A DNA stretch of 64,000 nucleotides from Hydractinia symbiolongicarpus (Eukaryota; Cnidaria; Hydrozoa; Anthoathecata; Hydractiniidae). The notes beneath the pieces were generated by a model that saw only the letters and a program-made list of their open reading frames with translations, was not told the origin of the DNA and did no database searches. The stretch is from NCBI RefSeq assembly GCF_029227915.1, contig NC_079886.1, positions 2,790,001 to 2,854,000 on the forward strand, written 5' to 3'. Positions 1-11,810 of the stretch are shown in pieces. Made by a program: the position numbers and the translations under genes. Numbering within the stretch: the first letter of the stretch is position 1; every line of letters starts with the position of its first letter.

Positions 1-3
1 CAG

Positions 4-206
4 GTCTCATGCGTTTAAGTGGTGAAAAAATAATTTAAAAAATCGTTAGGGAAATGAGTTTACTCCTTGAGTACTTTCTTTGTATACTTTTGACTATACG
101 GGCCGAGTACCGGATTTACGAGAAATCGTGGGTTTTCGTTTGCCGGCGATTAAACTTCTTTTATTCAGCGTCTTATCAAAAATGAAAACATTTTTGAAAA
201 CTACAA
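4..206 (+). repeat. satellite monomer, subtype A exemplar
   Basis: This unit carries the subtype A marks CTCCTTGAGTACTTTC and GAGTACCGGATTT. The third GGG tract is weakened because CCGGATT replaces CGGGATT. Subtype A alternates with other subtypes through the forward array and recurs at fixed multiples of 203 bp. Confidence 0.85.
176..197 (+). repeat. hairpin-forming dyad of the monomer (first occurrence)
   Basis: The arms TCAAAAATG (176-184) and CATTTTTGA (189-197) are exact reverse complements around a 4-nt AAAA loop. The same dyad, with loop AAAA or TTTT depending on orientation, is seen in most monomers of both blocks, for example at 17,922-17,943. Some subtypes carry one mismatch, such as CAATTTTGA in the second arm or TCAAAAGTG in the first. 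Confidence 0.9.
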
Positions 207-409
207 GTCTCATGCGTTTTAGTGGTGAAAAAATAATTTAAAAAATCGTTCGGGAAATGAATTTACTCCCTGGGTACTTTCTTTGTATACTTTTGACTAT
301 ACGGGCCGAGTCCGGGATTTACGGGAAATCGCGGGTTTTCGTTTGCCGGGGATTAAACTTCTTTCATTTAGCGTCTCATCAAAAATGAAAACATTTTTGA
401 AAACTACAA
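207..409 (+). repeat. representative satellite monomer (203 bp)
   Basis: This single unit is taken as the reference, starting at GTCTCATGCG. Landmarks in order are: a block ending in GGTGAAAAAATAATTT with two A6 tracts; a variable segment with the GTACTTTCTTTGTATAC landmark; four GGG tracts at 303-335; the TTTGCCGGCGATTAAAC block; CTTCTTTTATT; and a hairpin-forming dyad near the end. A composite unit counted by hand has 74 G+C in 203 bp and 13 CpG dinucleotides. Confidence 0.93.
303..335 (+). other. four-tract GGG motif, relaxed G-quadruplex candidate
   Basis: GGG tracts lie at 303-305, 314-316, 323-325 and 333-335, with loops of 8, 6 and 7 nt. This meets a relaxed G3 quadruplex pattern but not the strict loop limit of 7. 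The same four-tract arrangement recurs in many monomers, for example at 2,131-2,163. On the complementary strand of the reverse block it is seen as CCC tracts, for example at 24,666-24,698. Subtypes A and C lose one tract. Quadruplex formation is inferred, not shown. Confidence 0.6.
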
Positions 410-815
410 GTCTCATGCGTTTAAGTGGTGAAAAAATAATTTAAAAAATCGTTAGGGAACTGAGTTTACTCCTTGAGTACTTTCTTTGTATACTTTTGAC
501 TATACGGGCCGAGTCCGGGATTTACGGGAAATCGCGGGTTTTCGTTTGCCGGCGATTAAACTTCTTTTATTTAGCCTCTCATCAAAAATGAAAACATTTT
601 TGAAAACTACAAGTCTCATGCGTTTTAGTGGTGAAAAAATAATTCAAGAAATCGTTCGGGAAATGAGTTTACTCCTTGAGTACTTTCTTTGTATACTTTT
701 GACTATACGGGTCGAGTACCGGATTTACGGGAAATCGCGGGTTTTCGTTTGCCGGCGATTAAACTTCTTTTATTCAGCGTCTTATCAAAAATGAAAACAA
801 TTTTGAAAACTACAT

Positions 816-1019
816 GTCTCATGCGTTTTAGTGGTGAAAAAATGATTTAAAAAATCGTTCTGAAAATCAGTTTACTCACAGGGTACTTTCTTTGTATACA
901 TTCGACTATATGGGGCCAAGCCCGGGATTTACAGGAAATCGCGGGTTTTCGTTTGCCGGAGATTAAACTTATTTTATTCAGCTTCTCATCAAAAATGAAA
1001 ATATTTTTGAAAACTAAAA
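816..1019 (+). repeat. satellite monomer, subtype C exemplar
   Basis: This unit carries CTCACAGGGTAC, ATTCGACTATATGG and CAAGCCCGGGATTTACAGG. It is 204 bp long. Subtype C occurs in both orientation blocks; in reverse orientation it reads CTATAGTCGAATGTATAC. It therefore predates the orientation switch or moved between the blocks. Confidence 0.85.
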
Positions 1020-3669
1020 GTCTGATGCGTTTTAGTGGTGAAAAAATAATTTAAAAAATCGTTCGGGAAATGATTTTACTCCCTGGGTACTTTCTTTGTA
1101 TACTTTTGACTATACGGGCCGAGTCCGGGATTTACGGGAAATCGCGGGTTTTCGTTTGCCGGCGATTAAACTTCCTTTATTTAGCGTCTCATTAAAAATG
1201 AAAACATTTTTGAAAACTACAAGTCTGATGCGTTTTAGTGGTGAAAAAATAATTTAAGAAATCGTTCGGGAAATGAGTTTACTCCTTGAGTACTTTCTTT
1301 GTATACTTTTGACTATACGGGTCGAGCACCGGATTTACGGGAAATCACGGGTTTTCCGTTTGCCGGCGATTAAACTTTTTTATTCAGCGTCTTACCAAAA
1401 ATGAAAACAATTTTGAAAACTACATGTCTCATGGGTTTTAGTGGTGAAAAAATAATTTAAAAAATCGTTTTGAAAATCAGTTTACTCACAGGGTACTTTC
1501 TTTGTATACATTCGACTATATGGGGCCAAGCCCGGAATTTACAGGAAATCGCGGGTTTTCGTTTGCCGGCGATTAAACTTCTTTTATTCAGCGTCTCATC
1601 AAAAATGAAAACATTTTTGAAAACTTCAAGTCTCATGCGTTTTAGTGGTGAAAAAATAATTTAAAAAATCATTCGGGAAATGAGTTTACTCCTTGAGTAC
1701 TTTCTTTGTATACTTTTGACTATACGGGTCGAGTACCGGATTTGCGGGAAATCGCAGGTTTTCGTTCGCCGGTGATTAAATTTCTTTTATTCAGCGTCTT
1801 ATCAAAAATGAAAACATTTTTGAAAACTAAAAGTCTCATGCGTTTTAGTGGTGAAAAAATAATTTAAAAATCGTTCTGAAAATCAGTTTACTCACAGGGT
1901 ACTTTCTTTGTATACATTCGACTATAGGGGCCAAGCCCGGGATTTACAGGAAATCGCGGGTTTTCGTTTGCCGGCGATTAAACTTCCTTTATTCAGCGCC
2001 TCATCAAAAATGAAAATAATTTTGAAAACTACAAGTCTCATGCGTTTTAGTGGTGAAAAAATAATTTAAAAAATCATTCGAGAAATCAGTTTACTCCCTG
2101 GGTACTTTTTTTGTATACTTTTGACTATACGGGCCGAGTACGGGATTTACGGGAAATCGTGGGTTTTCGTTTGCCGGCGATTAAACTTCTTTTATTCAGC
2201 GCCTCATCAAAAATGAAAATAATTTTGAAAACTACAAGTCTCATACGTTTTAGTGGTGAAAAAATAATTTAAAAAATCGTTTGAGAAATAAATTTACTCC
2301 CTGGGTACTTTCTTTGTATACTTTTGACTATATGGGCCGAGTACGGGATTTACGGGAAATCGCGGGTTTTCGTTTGCCGGGGATTAAACTTCTTTTATTT
2401 AGCGTCTCATCAAAAATGAAAACATTTTTGAAAACTACAAGTCTCATGCGTTTAAGTGGTGAAAAAATAATTTAAAAAATCGTTAGGGAAATGAGTTTAC
2501 TCCTTGAGTACTTTCTTTGTATACTTTTGACTATACGGGCCGAGTACCGGATTTACGGGAAATCGTGGGTTTTCCTTTGCCGGCGATTAAACTTCTTTTA
2601 TTCAGCGTCTTATCAAAAATGAAAACATTTTTGAAAACTACAAGTGTCATGCGTTTTAGTGGTGAAAAAATAATTTAAAAAATCGTTCGGGAAATGAATT
2701 TAGTCCCTGGGTACTTTCTTTGTATACTTTTGACTATACGGGCCGAGTTCGGGATTTACGGGAAATCGCGGGTTTTCCTTTGCCGGCGATTAAACTTCTT
2801 TTATTTAGCGTCTCATCAAAAATGAAAACATTTTTGAAAACTACAAGTCTCATGCGTTTCAGTGGTGAAAAAATAATTTAAGAAATCGTTCGGGAAATGA
2901 GTTTACTCCTTGAGTACTTTCTTTGTATACTTTTGACTATACGGGTCGAGTACCGGATTTACGGGAAATCGCGGGTTTTCGTTTGCCGGCGATTAAACTT
3001 CTTTTATTCAGCGTCTTATCAAAAATGAAAACAATTTTGAAAACTACATGTCTCATGCGTTTTAGTGGTGAAAAAATGATTTTAAAAATCGTTCTGAAAA
3101 TCAGTTTACTCACAGAGTACTTTCTTTGTATACTTTTGACTATACGGGTCGAGTACCGGATTTGCGGGAAATCGCAGGTTTTCGTTCGCCGGTGATTAAA
3201 CTTCTTTTATTCAGCGTCTTACCAAAAATGAAAACATTTTTGAAAACTAAAAGTCTCATGCGTTTTAGTGGTGAAAAAATAATTTAAAAATCGTTCTGAA
3301 AATCAGTTTACTCACAGGGTACTTTCTTTGTATACATTCGACTATAGGGGCCAAGCCCTGGATTTACAGGAAATCGCGGGTTTTCGTTTGCCGGCGATTA
3401 AACTTCTTTTATTCAGCGTCTCATCACAAATGAAAACACTTTTGAGAACTAAAAGTCTCATGCGTTTAGTGGTGAAAAAATAATTTAAAAAATCATTCGA
3501 GAAATCAGTTTACTCCCTGGGTACTTTTTTTGTATACTTTTGACTATACGGGCCGAGTACGGGATTTACGGGAAATCGTGGGTTTTCGTTTGCCGGCGAT
3601 TAAACTTCTTTTATTCAGCGCCTCATCAAAAATGAAAATAATTTTGAAAACTACAAGTCTCATGCGTTT

Positions 3670-6600
3670 TAGTGGTGAAAAAATAATTTAAAAAGTCGTT
3701 CGGGAAATGAATTTACCCACAGGGTACTTTCTTTGTATACTTTTGACTATACGGGTTGAGTCCGCGATTTACAGGATATCGCGGGTTTCCGTTTGCCGGC
3801 GATTAAACTTCTTTACTTTAGCGTTTCATCAAAAATGAAAACATTTTTGAAAACTACAAGTCTCATGCGTTTTGGTGGTGAAAAAATAATTTAAAAAATC
3901 GTTTGAGAAATAAATTTACTCCCTGGGTACTTTCTTTGTATACTTTTGACTATATGGGCCGAGTACGGGATTTACGGGAAATCGCGGGTTTTCGTTTGCC
4001 GGGGATTAAACTTCTTTTATTTAGCGTCTCATCAAAAATGAAAACATTTTTGAAAACTACAAGTCTCATGCGTTTAAGTGGTGAAAAAATAATTTAAAAA
4101 ATCGTTAGGGATATGAGTTTACTCCTTCAGTACTTTCTTTGTATACTTTTGACTATACGGGCCGAGTACCGGATTTACGGGAAATCGTGGGTTTTCGTTT
4201 GCCGGCGATTAAACTTCTTTTATTCAGCGTCTTATCAAAAATGAAAACATTTTTGAAAACTACAAGTGTCATGCGTTTTAGTGGTGAAAAAATAATTTAA
4301 AAAATCGTTCGGGAAATGAATTTACTCCCTGGGTACTTTCTTTGTATACTTTTGACTATACGGGCCGAGTTCGGGATTTACGGGAAATCGCGGGTTTTCG
4401 TTTGCCGGCGATTAAACTTCTTTTATTTAGCGTCTCATCAAAAATGAAAACATTTTTAAAAAACTAAAAGTCTCATGCGTTTCAGTGGTGAAAAAATAAT
4501 TTAAGAAATCGTTCGGGAAATGAGTTTACTCCTTGAGTACTTTCTTTGTATACTTTTGACTATACGGGTCGAGTACCGGATTTACGGGAAATCGCGGGTT
4601 TTCGTTTGCCGCCGATTAAACTTCTTTTATTCAGCGTCTTATCAAAAATGAAAACAATTTTGAAAACTACATGTCTCATGCGTTTTAGTGGTGAAAAAAT
4701 GATTTTAAAAATCGTTCTGAAAATCAGTTTACTCACAGAATACTTTCTTTGTATACATTCGACTATATGGGGCCAAGCCCGGGATTTACAGGAAATCGCG
4801 GGTTTTCGTTTGCCGGCGATTAAACTTCTTTTATTCAGCGTCTCATCAAAAATGAAAACATTTTTAAAAACTACAAGTCTCATGCGTTTCAGTGGTGAAA
4901 AAATAATTTAAAAAATCATTCGGGAAATCAGCTTACTCCCTGGGTACTTTTTTGTATACTTTTGACTATTCGGGTCGAGTACGGGTTTTACGGGAAATCG
5001 CGGGTTTTCGTTTGCCGGAGATTAAACTTATTTTATTCAGCGTCTCATCAAAAATGAAAATATTTTTGAAAACTACAAGTCTGATGCGTTTTAGTGGTGA
5101 AAAAATAATTTAAAAAATCGTTCGGTAAATGAATTTACTCCCTGGGTACTTTCTTTGTATACTTTTGACCATACGGGCTGAGTCCGGGATTTACGGGAAA
5201 TCGCGGGTTTTCGTTTGCCGGCGATTAAACTTCTTTTATTCAGCGCCTCATCAAAAATAAAAATAATTTTGAAAACTACAAGTCTCGTGCGTTTTAGTGG
5301 TGAAAAAATAATTTAAAAAATCGTTCGGGAAATGAATTTACTCACAGGGTACTTTCTTTGTATACTTTTGACTATACGGGACGAGTCCGGGATTTACAGG
5401 ATATCGCGGGTTTTCGTTTGCCGGGGACTAAACTTCTTTACTTTAGCGTTTCATCAAAAATGAAAACATTTTTGAAAACTACAAGTCTCATGCGTTTTAG
5501 TGGTGAAAAAATAATTTAAAAAATCGTTTGAGAAATAAATTTACTCCCTGGGTACTTTCTTTGTATACTTTTGACTATATGGGCCGAGTACGGGATTTAC
5601 GGTAAATCGCGGTTTTCGTTTGCCGGGGATTAAACTTCTTTTATTTAGCGTCTCATCAAGAATGAAAACATTTTTGAAAACTACAAGTCTCATGCGTTTA
5701 AGTGGTGAAAAAATAATTTAAAAAATCGTTGGGGAAATGAGTTTACTCCTTGAGTACTTCCTTTGTATACTTTTGACTATACGGGCCGAGTACCGGATTT
5801 ACGAGAAATCGTGGATTTTCGTTTGCCGGCGATTAAACTTCTTTTATTCAGCGTCTTATCAAAAATGAAAACCTTTTTGAAAACTACAAGTCTCATGCGT
5901 TTTAGTGGTGAAAAAATAATTTAAAAAGTCGTTCGGGAAATGAATTTACCCACAGGGTACTTTCTTTGTATACTTTTGACTATACGGGTTGAGTCCGCGA
6001 TTTACAGGATATCGCGGGTTTCCGTTTGCCGGCGATTAAACTTCTTTTATTTAGCGTCTCATCAAAAATGAAAACATTTTTGAAAACTACAAGTCTCATG
6101 CGTTTTGGTGGTGAAAAAATAATTTTAAAAATCGTTTGAGAAATAAATTTACTCCCTGGGTACTTTCTTTGTATACTTTTGACTATATGGGCCGAGTACG
6201 GGATTTACGGGAAATCGCGGGTTTTCGTTTGCCGGGGATTAAACTTCTTTTATTTAGCGTCTCATCAAAAATGAAAACATTTTTGAAAACTACAAGTCTC
6301 ATGCGTTTAAGTGGTGAAAAAATAATTTAAAAAATCGTTAGGGATATGAGTTTACTCCTTCAGTACTTTCTTTGTATACTTTTGACTATACGGGCCGAGT
6401 ACCGGATTTACGGGAAATCGTGGGTTTTCGTTTGCCGGCGATTAAACTTCTTTTATTCAGCGTCTTATCAAAAATGAAAACATTTTTGAAAACTACAAGT
6501 GTCATGCGTTTTAGTGGTGAAAAAATAATTTAAAAAATCGTTCGGGAAATGAATTTACTCCCTGGGTACTTTCTTTGTATACTTTTGACTATACGGGCCG

Positions 6601-7750
6601 AGTTCGGGATTTACGGGAAATCGCGGGTTTTCGTTTGCCGGCGATTAAACTTCTTTTATTTAGCGTCTCATCAAAAATGAAAACATTTTTAAAAAACTAA
6701 AAGTCTCATGCTTTTCAGTGGTGAAAAAATAATTTAAGAAATCGTTCGGGAAATGAGTTTACTCCTTGAGTACTTTCTTTGTATACTTTTGACTATACGG
6801 GTCGAGTACCGGATTTACGGGAAATCGCGGGTTTTCGTTTGCCGGCGATTAAACTTCTTTTATTCAGCGTCTTATCAAAAATGAAAACAATTTAGAAAAC
6901 TACATGTCTCATGCGTTTTAGTGGTGAAAAAATGATTTTAAAAATCGTTCTGAAAATCAGTTTACTCACAGAATACTTTCTTTGTATACATTCGACTATA
7001 TGGGGCCAAGCCCGGGATTTACAGGAAATCGCGGGTTTTCGTTTGCCGGCGATTAAACTTCTTTTATTCAGCGTCTCATCAAAAATGAAAACATTTTTAA
7101 AAACTACAAGTCTCATGCGTTTCAGTGGTGAAAAAATAATTTAAAAAATCATTCGGGAAATCAGCTTACTCCCTGGGTACTTTTTTGTATACTTTTGACT
7201 ATTCGGGTCGAGTACGGGTTTTACGGGAAATCGCGGGTTTTCGTTTGCCGGAGATTAAACTTATTTTATTCAGCGTCTCATCAAAAATGAAAATATTTTT
7301 GAAAACTACAAGTCTGATGCGTTTTAGTGGCGAAAAAATAATTTAAAAAATCGTTCGGTAAATGAATTTACTCCCTGGGTACTTTCTTTGTATACTTTTG
7401 ACTATACGGGCTGAGTCCGGGATTTACGGGAAATCGCGGGTTTTCGTTTGCCGGCGATTAAACTTCTTTTATTCAGCGCCTCATCAAAAATAAAAATAAT
7501 TTTGAAAACTACAAGTCTCGTGCGTTTTAGTGGTGAAAAAATAATTTAAAAAATCGTTCGGGAAATGAATTTACTCACAGGGTACTTTCTTTGTATACTT
7601 TTGACTATACGGGACGAGTCCGGGATTTACAGGATATCGCGGGTTTTCGTTTGCCGGGGACTAAACTTCTTTACTTTAGCGTTTCATCAAAAATGAAAAC
7701 ATTTTTGAAAACTACAAGTCTCATGCGTTTTAGTGGTGAAAAAATAATTT
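3670..7750 (+). repeat. 11-monomer higher-order duplication, period 2,233 bp
   Basis: Segments of about 3,670-5,517 and 5,903-7,750 match at an offset of exactly 11 x 203 = 2,233 bp. Diagnostic variants shared at this offset include the GGGTTGAGTCCGCGATT monomer, CTCGTGCGTTTTAG (5,284 and 7,517) and the TTTTTAAAAAACTAAAAG tract (near 4,455 and 6,688). The edges are estimated from where the diagnostic variants stop agreeing. The block is nested inside the 3,654-bp duplication. Confidence 0.85.
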
Positions 7751-10700
7751 AAAAAATCGTTGGGGAAATGAGTTTACTCCTTGAGTACTTCCTTTGTATA
7801 CTTTTGACTATACGGGCCGAGTACCGGATTTACGAGAAATCGTGGATTTTCGTTTGCCGGCGATTAAACTTCTTTTATTCAGCGTCTTATCAAAAATGAA
7901 AACCTTTTTCAAAACTACAAGTCTCATGCGTTTTAGTGGTGAAAAAATAATTTAAAAAATCCTTCGAGAAATGAATTTACTCCCTGGGTACTTTCTTTGT
8001 ATACTTTTGACTATACGGGCCGAGTCCGGGATTTACGGGAAATCGCGGGTTTTCGTTTGCCGGCGATTAAACTTCTTTTATTTACCGTCTCATCAAAAAT
8101 GAAAACATTTTTGAAAACTACAAGTCTCATGCGTTTTAGTGGTGAAAAAATAATTTAAGAAATCGTTCGGGAAATGAGTTTACTCCTTGAGTACTTTCTT
8201 TGTATACTTGTGACTATACGGGTCGAGTACCGGATTTACGGGAAATCGCGGGTTTTCGTTTGCCGCCGATTAAACTTCTTTTATTCAGCGTCTTATCAAA
8301 AATGAAAACAATTTTGAAAACTACATGTCTCATGCGTTTTAGTGGTGAAAAAATGATTTTAAAAATCGTTCTGAAAATCAGTTTACTCACAGAATACTTT
8401 CTTTGTATACATTCGACTATATGGGGCCAAGCCCGGGATTTACAGGAAATCGCGGGTTTTCGTTTGCCGGCGATTAAACTTCTTTTATTCAGCGTCTCAT
8501 CAAAAATGAAAACATTTTTAAAAACTACAAGTCTCATGCGTTTCAGTGGTGAAAAAATAATTTAAAAAATCATTCGGGAAATCAGCTTACTCCCTGGGTA
8601 CTTTTTTGTATACTTTTGACTATTCGGGTCGAGTACGGGTTTTACGGGAAATCGCGGGTTTTCGTTTGCCGGAGATTAAACTTATTTTATTCAGCGTCTC
8701 ATCAAAAATGAAAATATTTTTGAAAACTACAAGTCTGATGCGTTTTAGTGGTGAAAAAATAATTTAAAAAATCGTTCGGTAAATGAATTTACTCCCTGGG
8801 TACTTTCTTTGTATACTTTTGACCATACGGGCTGAGTCCGGGATTTACGGGAAATCGCGGGTTTTCGTTTGCCGGCGATTAAACTTCTTTTATTCAGCGC
8901 CTCATCAAAAATAAAAATAATTTTGAAAACTACAAGTCTCGTGCGTTTTAGTGGTGAAAAAATAATTTAAAAAATCGTTCGGGAAATGAATTTACTCACA
9001 GGGTACTTTCTTTGTATACTTTTGACTATACGGGACGAGTCCGGGATTTACAGGATATCGCGGGTTTTCGTTTGCCGGGGACTAAACTTCTTTACTTTAG
9101 CGTTTCATCAAAAATGAAAACATTTTTGAAAACTACAAGTCTCATGCGTTTTAGTGGTGAAAAAATAATTTAAAAAATCGTTTGAGAAATAAATTTACTC
9201 CCTGGGTACTTTCTTTGTATACTTTTGACTATATGGGCCGAGTACGGGATTTACGGGAAATCGCGGTTTTCGTTTGCCGGGGATTAAACTTCTTTTATTT
9301 AGCGTCTCATCAAGAATGAAAACATTTTTGAAAACTACAAGTCTCATGCGTTTAAGTGGTGAAAAAATAATTTAAAAAATCGTTGGGGAAATGAGTTTAC
9401 TCCTTGAGTACTTCCTTTGTATACTTTTGACTATACGGGCCGAGTACCGGATTTACGAGAAATCGTGGATTTTCGTTTGCCGGCGATTAAACTTCTTTTA
9501 TTCAGCGTCTTATCAAAAATGAAAACCTTTTTGAAAACTACAAGTCTCATGCGTTTTAGTGGTGAAAAAATAATTTAAAAAGTCGTTCGGGAAATGAATT
9601 TACCCACAGGGTACTTTCTTTGTATACTTTTGACTATACGGGTTGAGTCCGCGATTTACAGGATATCGCGGGTTTCCGTTTGCCGGCGATTAAACTTCTT
9701 TTATTTAGCGTCTCATCAAAAATGAAAACATTTTTGAAAACTACAAGTCTCATGCGTTTTGGTGGTGAAAAAATAATTTTAAAAATCGTTTGAGAAATAA
9801 ATTTACTCCCTGGGTACTTTCTTTGTATACTTTTGACTATATGGGCCGAGTACGGGATTTACGGGAAATCGCGGGTTTTCGTTTGCCGGGGATTAAACTT
9901 CTTTTATTTAGCGTCTCATCAAAAATGAAAACATTTTTGAAAACTACAAGTCTCATGCGTTTAAGTGGTGAAAAAATAATTTAAAAAATCGTTAGGGATA
10001 TGAGTTTACTCCTTCAGTACTTTCTTTGTATACTTTTGACTATACGGGCCGAGTACCGGATTTACGGGAAATCGTGGGTTTTCGTTTGCCGGCGATTAAA
10101 CTTCTTTTATTCAGCGTCTTATCAAAAATGAAAACATTTTTGAAAACTACAAGTGTCATGCGTTTTAGTGGTGAAAAAATAATTTAAAAAATCGTTCGGG
10201 AAATGAATTTACTCCCTGGGTACTTTCTTTGTATACTTTTGACTATACGGGCCGAGTTCGGGATTTACGGGAAATCGCGGGTTTTCGTTTGCCGGCGATT
10301 AAACTTCTTTTATTTAGCGTCTCATCAAAAATGAAAACATTTTTAAAAAACTAAAAGTCTCATGCTTTTCAGTGGTGAAAAAATAATTTAAGAAATCGTT
10401 CGGGAAATGAGTTTACTCCTTGAGTACTTTCTTTGTATACTTTTGACTATACGGGTCGAGTACCGGATTTACGGGAAATCGCGGGTTTTCGTTTGCCGGC
10501 GATTAAACTTCTTTTATTCAGCGTCTTATCAAAAATGAAAACAATTTAGAAAACTACATGTCTCATGCGTTTTAGTGGTGAAAAAATGATTTTAAAAATC
10601 GTTCTGAAAATCAGTTTACTCACAGAATACTTTCTTTGTATACATTCGACTATATGGGGCCAAGCCCGGGATTTACAGGAAATCGCGGGTTTTCGTTTGC

Positions 10701-11810
10701 CGGCGATTAAACTTCTTTTATTCAGCGTCTCATCAAAAATGAAAACATTTTTAAAAACTACAAGTCTCATGCGTTTCAGTGGTGAAAAAATAATTTAAAA
10801 AATCATTCGGGAAATCAGCTTACTCCCTGGGTACTTTTTTGTATACTTTTGACTATTCGGGTCGAGTACGGGTTTTACGGGAAATCGCGGGTTTTCGTTT
10901 GCCGGAGATTAAACTTATTTTATTCAGCGTCTCATCAAAAATGAAAATATTTTTGAAAACTACAAGTCTGATGCGTTTTAGTGGTGAAAAAATAATTTAA
11001 AAAATCGTTCGGTAAATGAATTTACTCCCTGGGTACTTTCTTTGTATACTTTTGACTATACGGGCTGAGTCCGGGATTTACGGGAAATCGCGGGTTTTCG
11101 TTTGCCGGCGATTAAACTTCTTTTATTCAGCGCCTCATCAAAAATAAAAATAATTTTGAAAACTACAAGTCTCGTGCGTTTTAGTGGTGAAAAAATAATT
11201 TAAAAAATCGTTCGGGAAATGAATTTACTCACAGGGTACTTTCTTTGTATACTTTTGACTATACGGGACGAGTCCGGGATTTACAGGATATCGCGGGTTT
11301 TCGTTTGCCGGGGACTAAACTTCTTTACTTTAGCGTTTCATCAAAAATGAAAACATTTTTGAAAACTACAAGTCTCATGCGTTTTAGTGGTGAAAAAATA
11401 ATTTAAAAAATCGTTGGGGAAATGAGTTTACTCCTTGAGTACTTCCTTTGTATACTTTTGACTATACGGGCCGAGTACCGGATTTACGAGAAATCGTGGA
11501 TTTTCGTTTGCCGGCGATTAAACTTCTTTTATTCAGCGTCTTATCAAAAATGAAAACCTTTTTGAAAACTACAAGTCTCATGCGTTTTAGTGGTGAAAAA
11601 ATAATTTAAAAAATCCTTCGAGAAATGAATTTACTCCCTGGGTACTTTCTTTGTATACTTTTGACTATACGGGCCGAGTCCGGGATTTACGGGAAATCGC
11701 GGGTTTTCGTTTGCCGGCGATTAAACTTCTTTTATTTACCGTCTCATCAAAAATGAAAACATTTTTGAAAACTACAAGTCTCATGCGTTTTAGTGGTGAA
11801 AAAATAATTT
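4490..11810 (+). repeat. 18-monomer higher-order duplication, period 3,654 bp
   Basis: Two adjacent, nearly identical units of 18 x 203 = 3,654 bp lie at about 4,490-8,150 and 8,150-11,810. Matching positions with exactly this offset are 4,546/8,200, 6,136/9,790, 6,892/10,546 and the CATCAAGAATG variant (5,650s/9,310s). Few single-base differences were noticed, for example CTTTTGAC versus CTTGTGAC in the first monomer. Copies this alike indicate recent unequal exchange or conversion. Confidence 0.88.
4877..5078 (+). repeat. satellite monomer, subtype D exemplar
   Basis: This unit is marked by CAGCTTACTCCCTGGG, a shortened ACTTTTTTGTATAC and GAGTACGGGTTTTACGGG. It is 202 bp long. Equivalent copies recur near 7,110, 8,530 and 10,765, at offsets of 2,233 and 3,654 bp, which places it inside the higher-order duplications. 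Confidence 0.8.

Noticed and set aside
176-206. Helitron-like 3' end (hairpin followed by CTAC or CTAA) and 5' TC, suggesting a transposon-derived satellite
   Set aside because: The required CTRR ending is found only in the minority of monomers with CTAAAAG. The hairpin is AT-only around its loop, and no element copy outside the tandem array is available for comparison.
4546-4911. Open frame of 121 codons (and copies at 8,200 and related shorter frames in both strands) resembling a small protein family
   Set aside because: The frames recur with the satellite period on both strands, and 203 is not a multiple of three, so each monomer shifts frame. Read-through depends on loss of a single A near TAATTTAA. 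There is no consistent start context and no domain.
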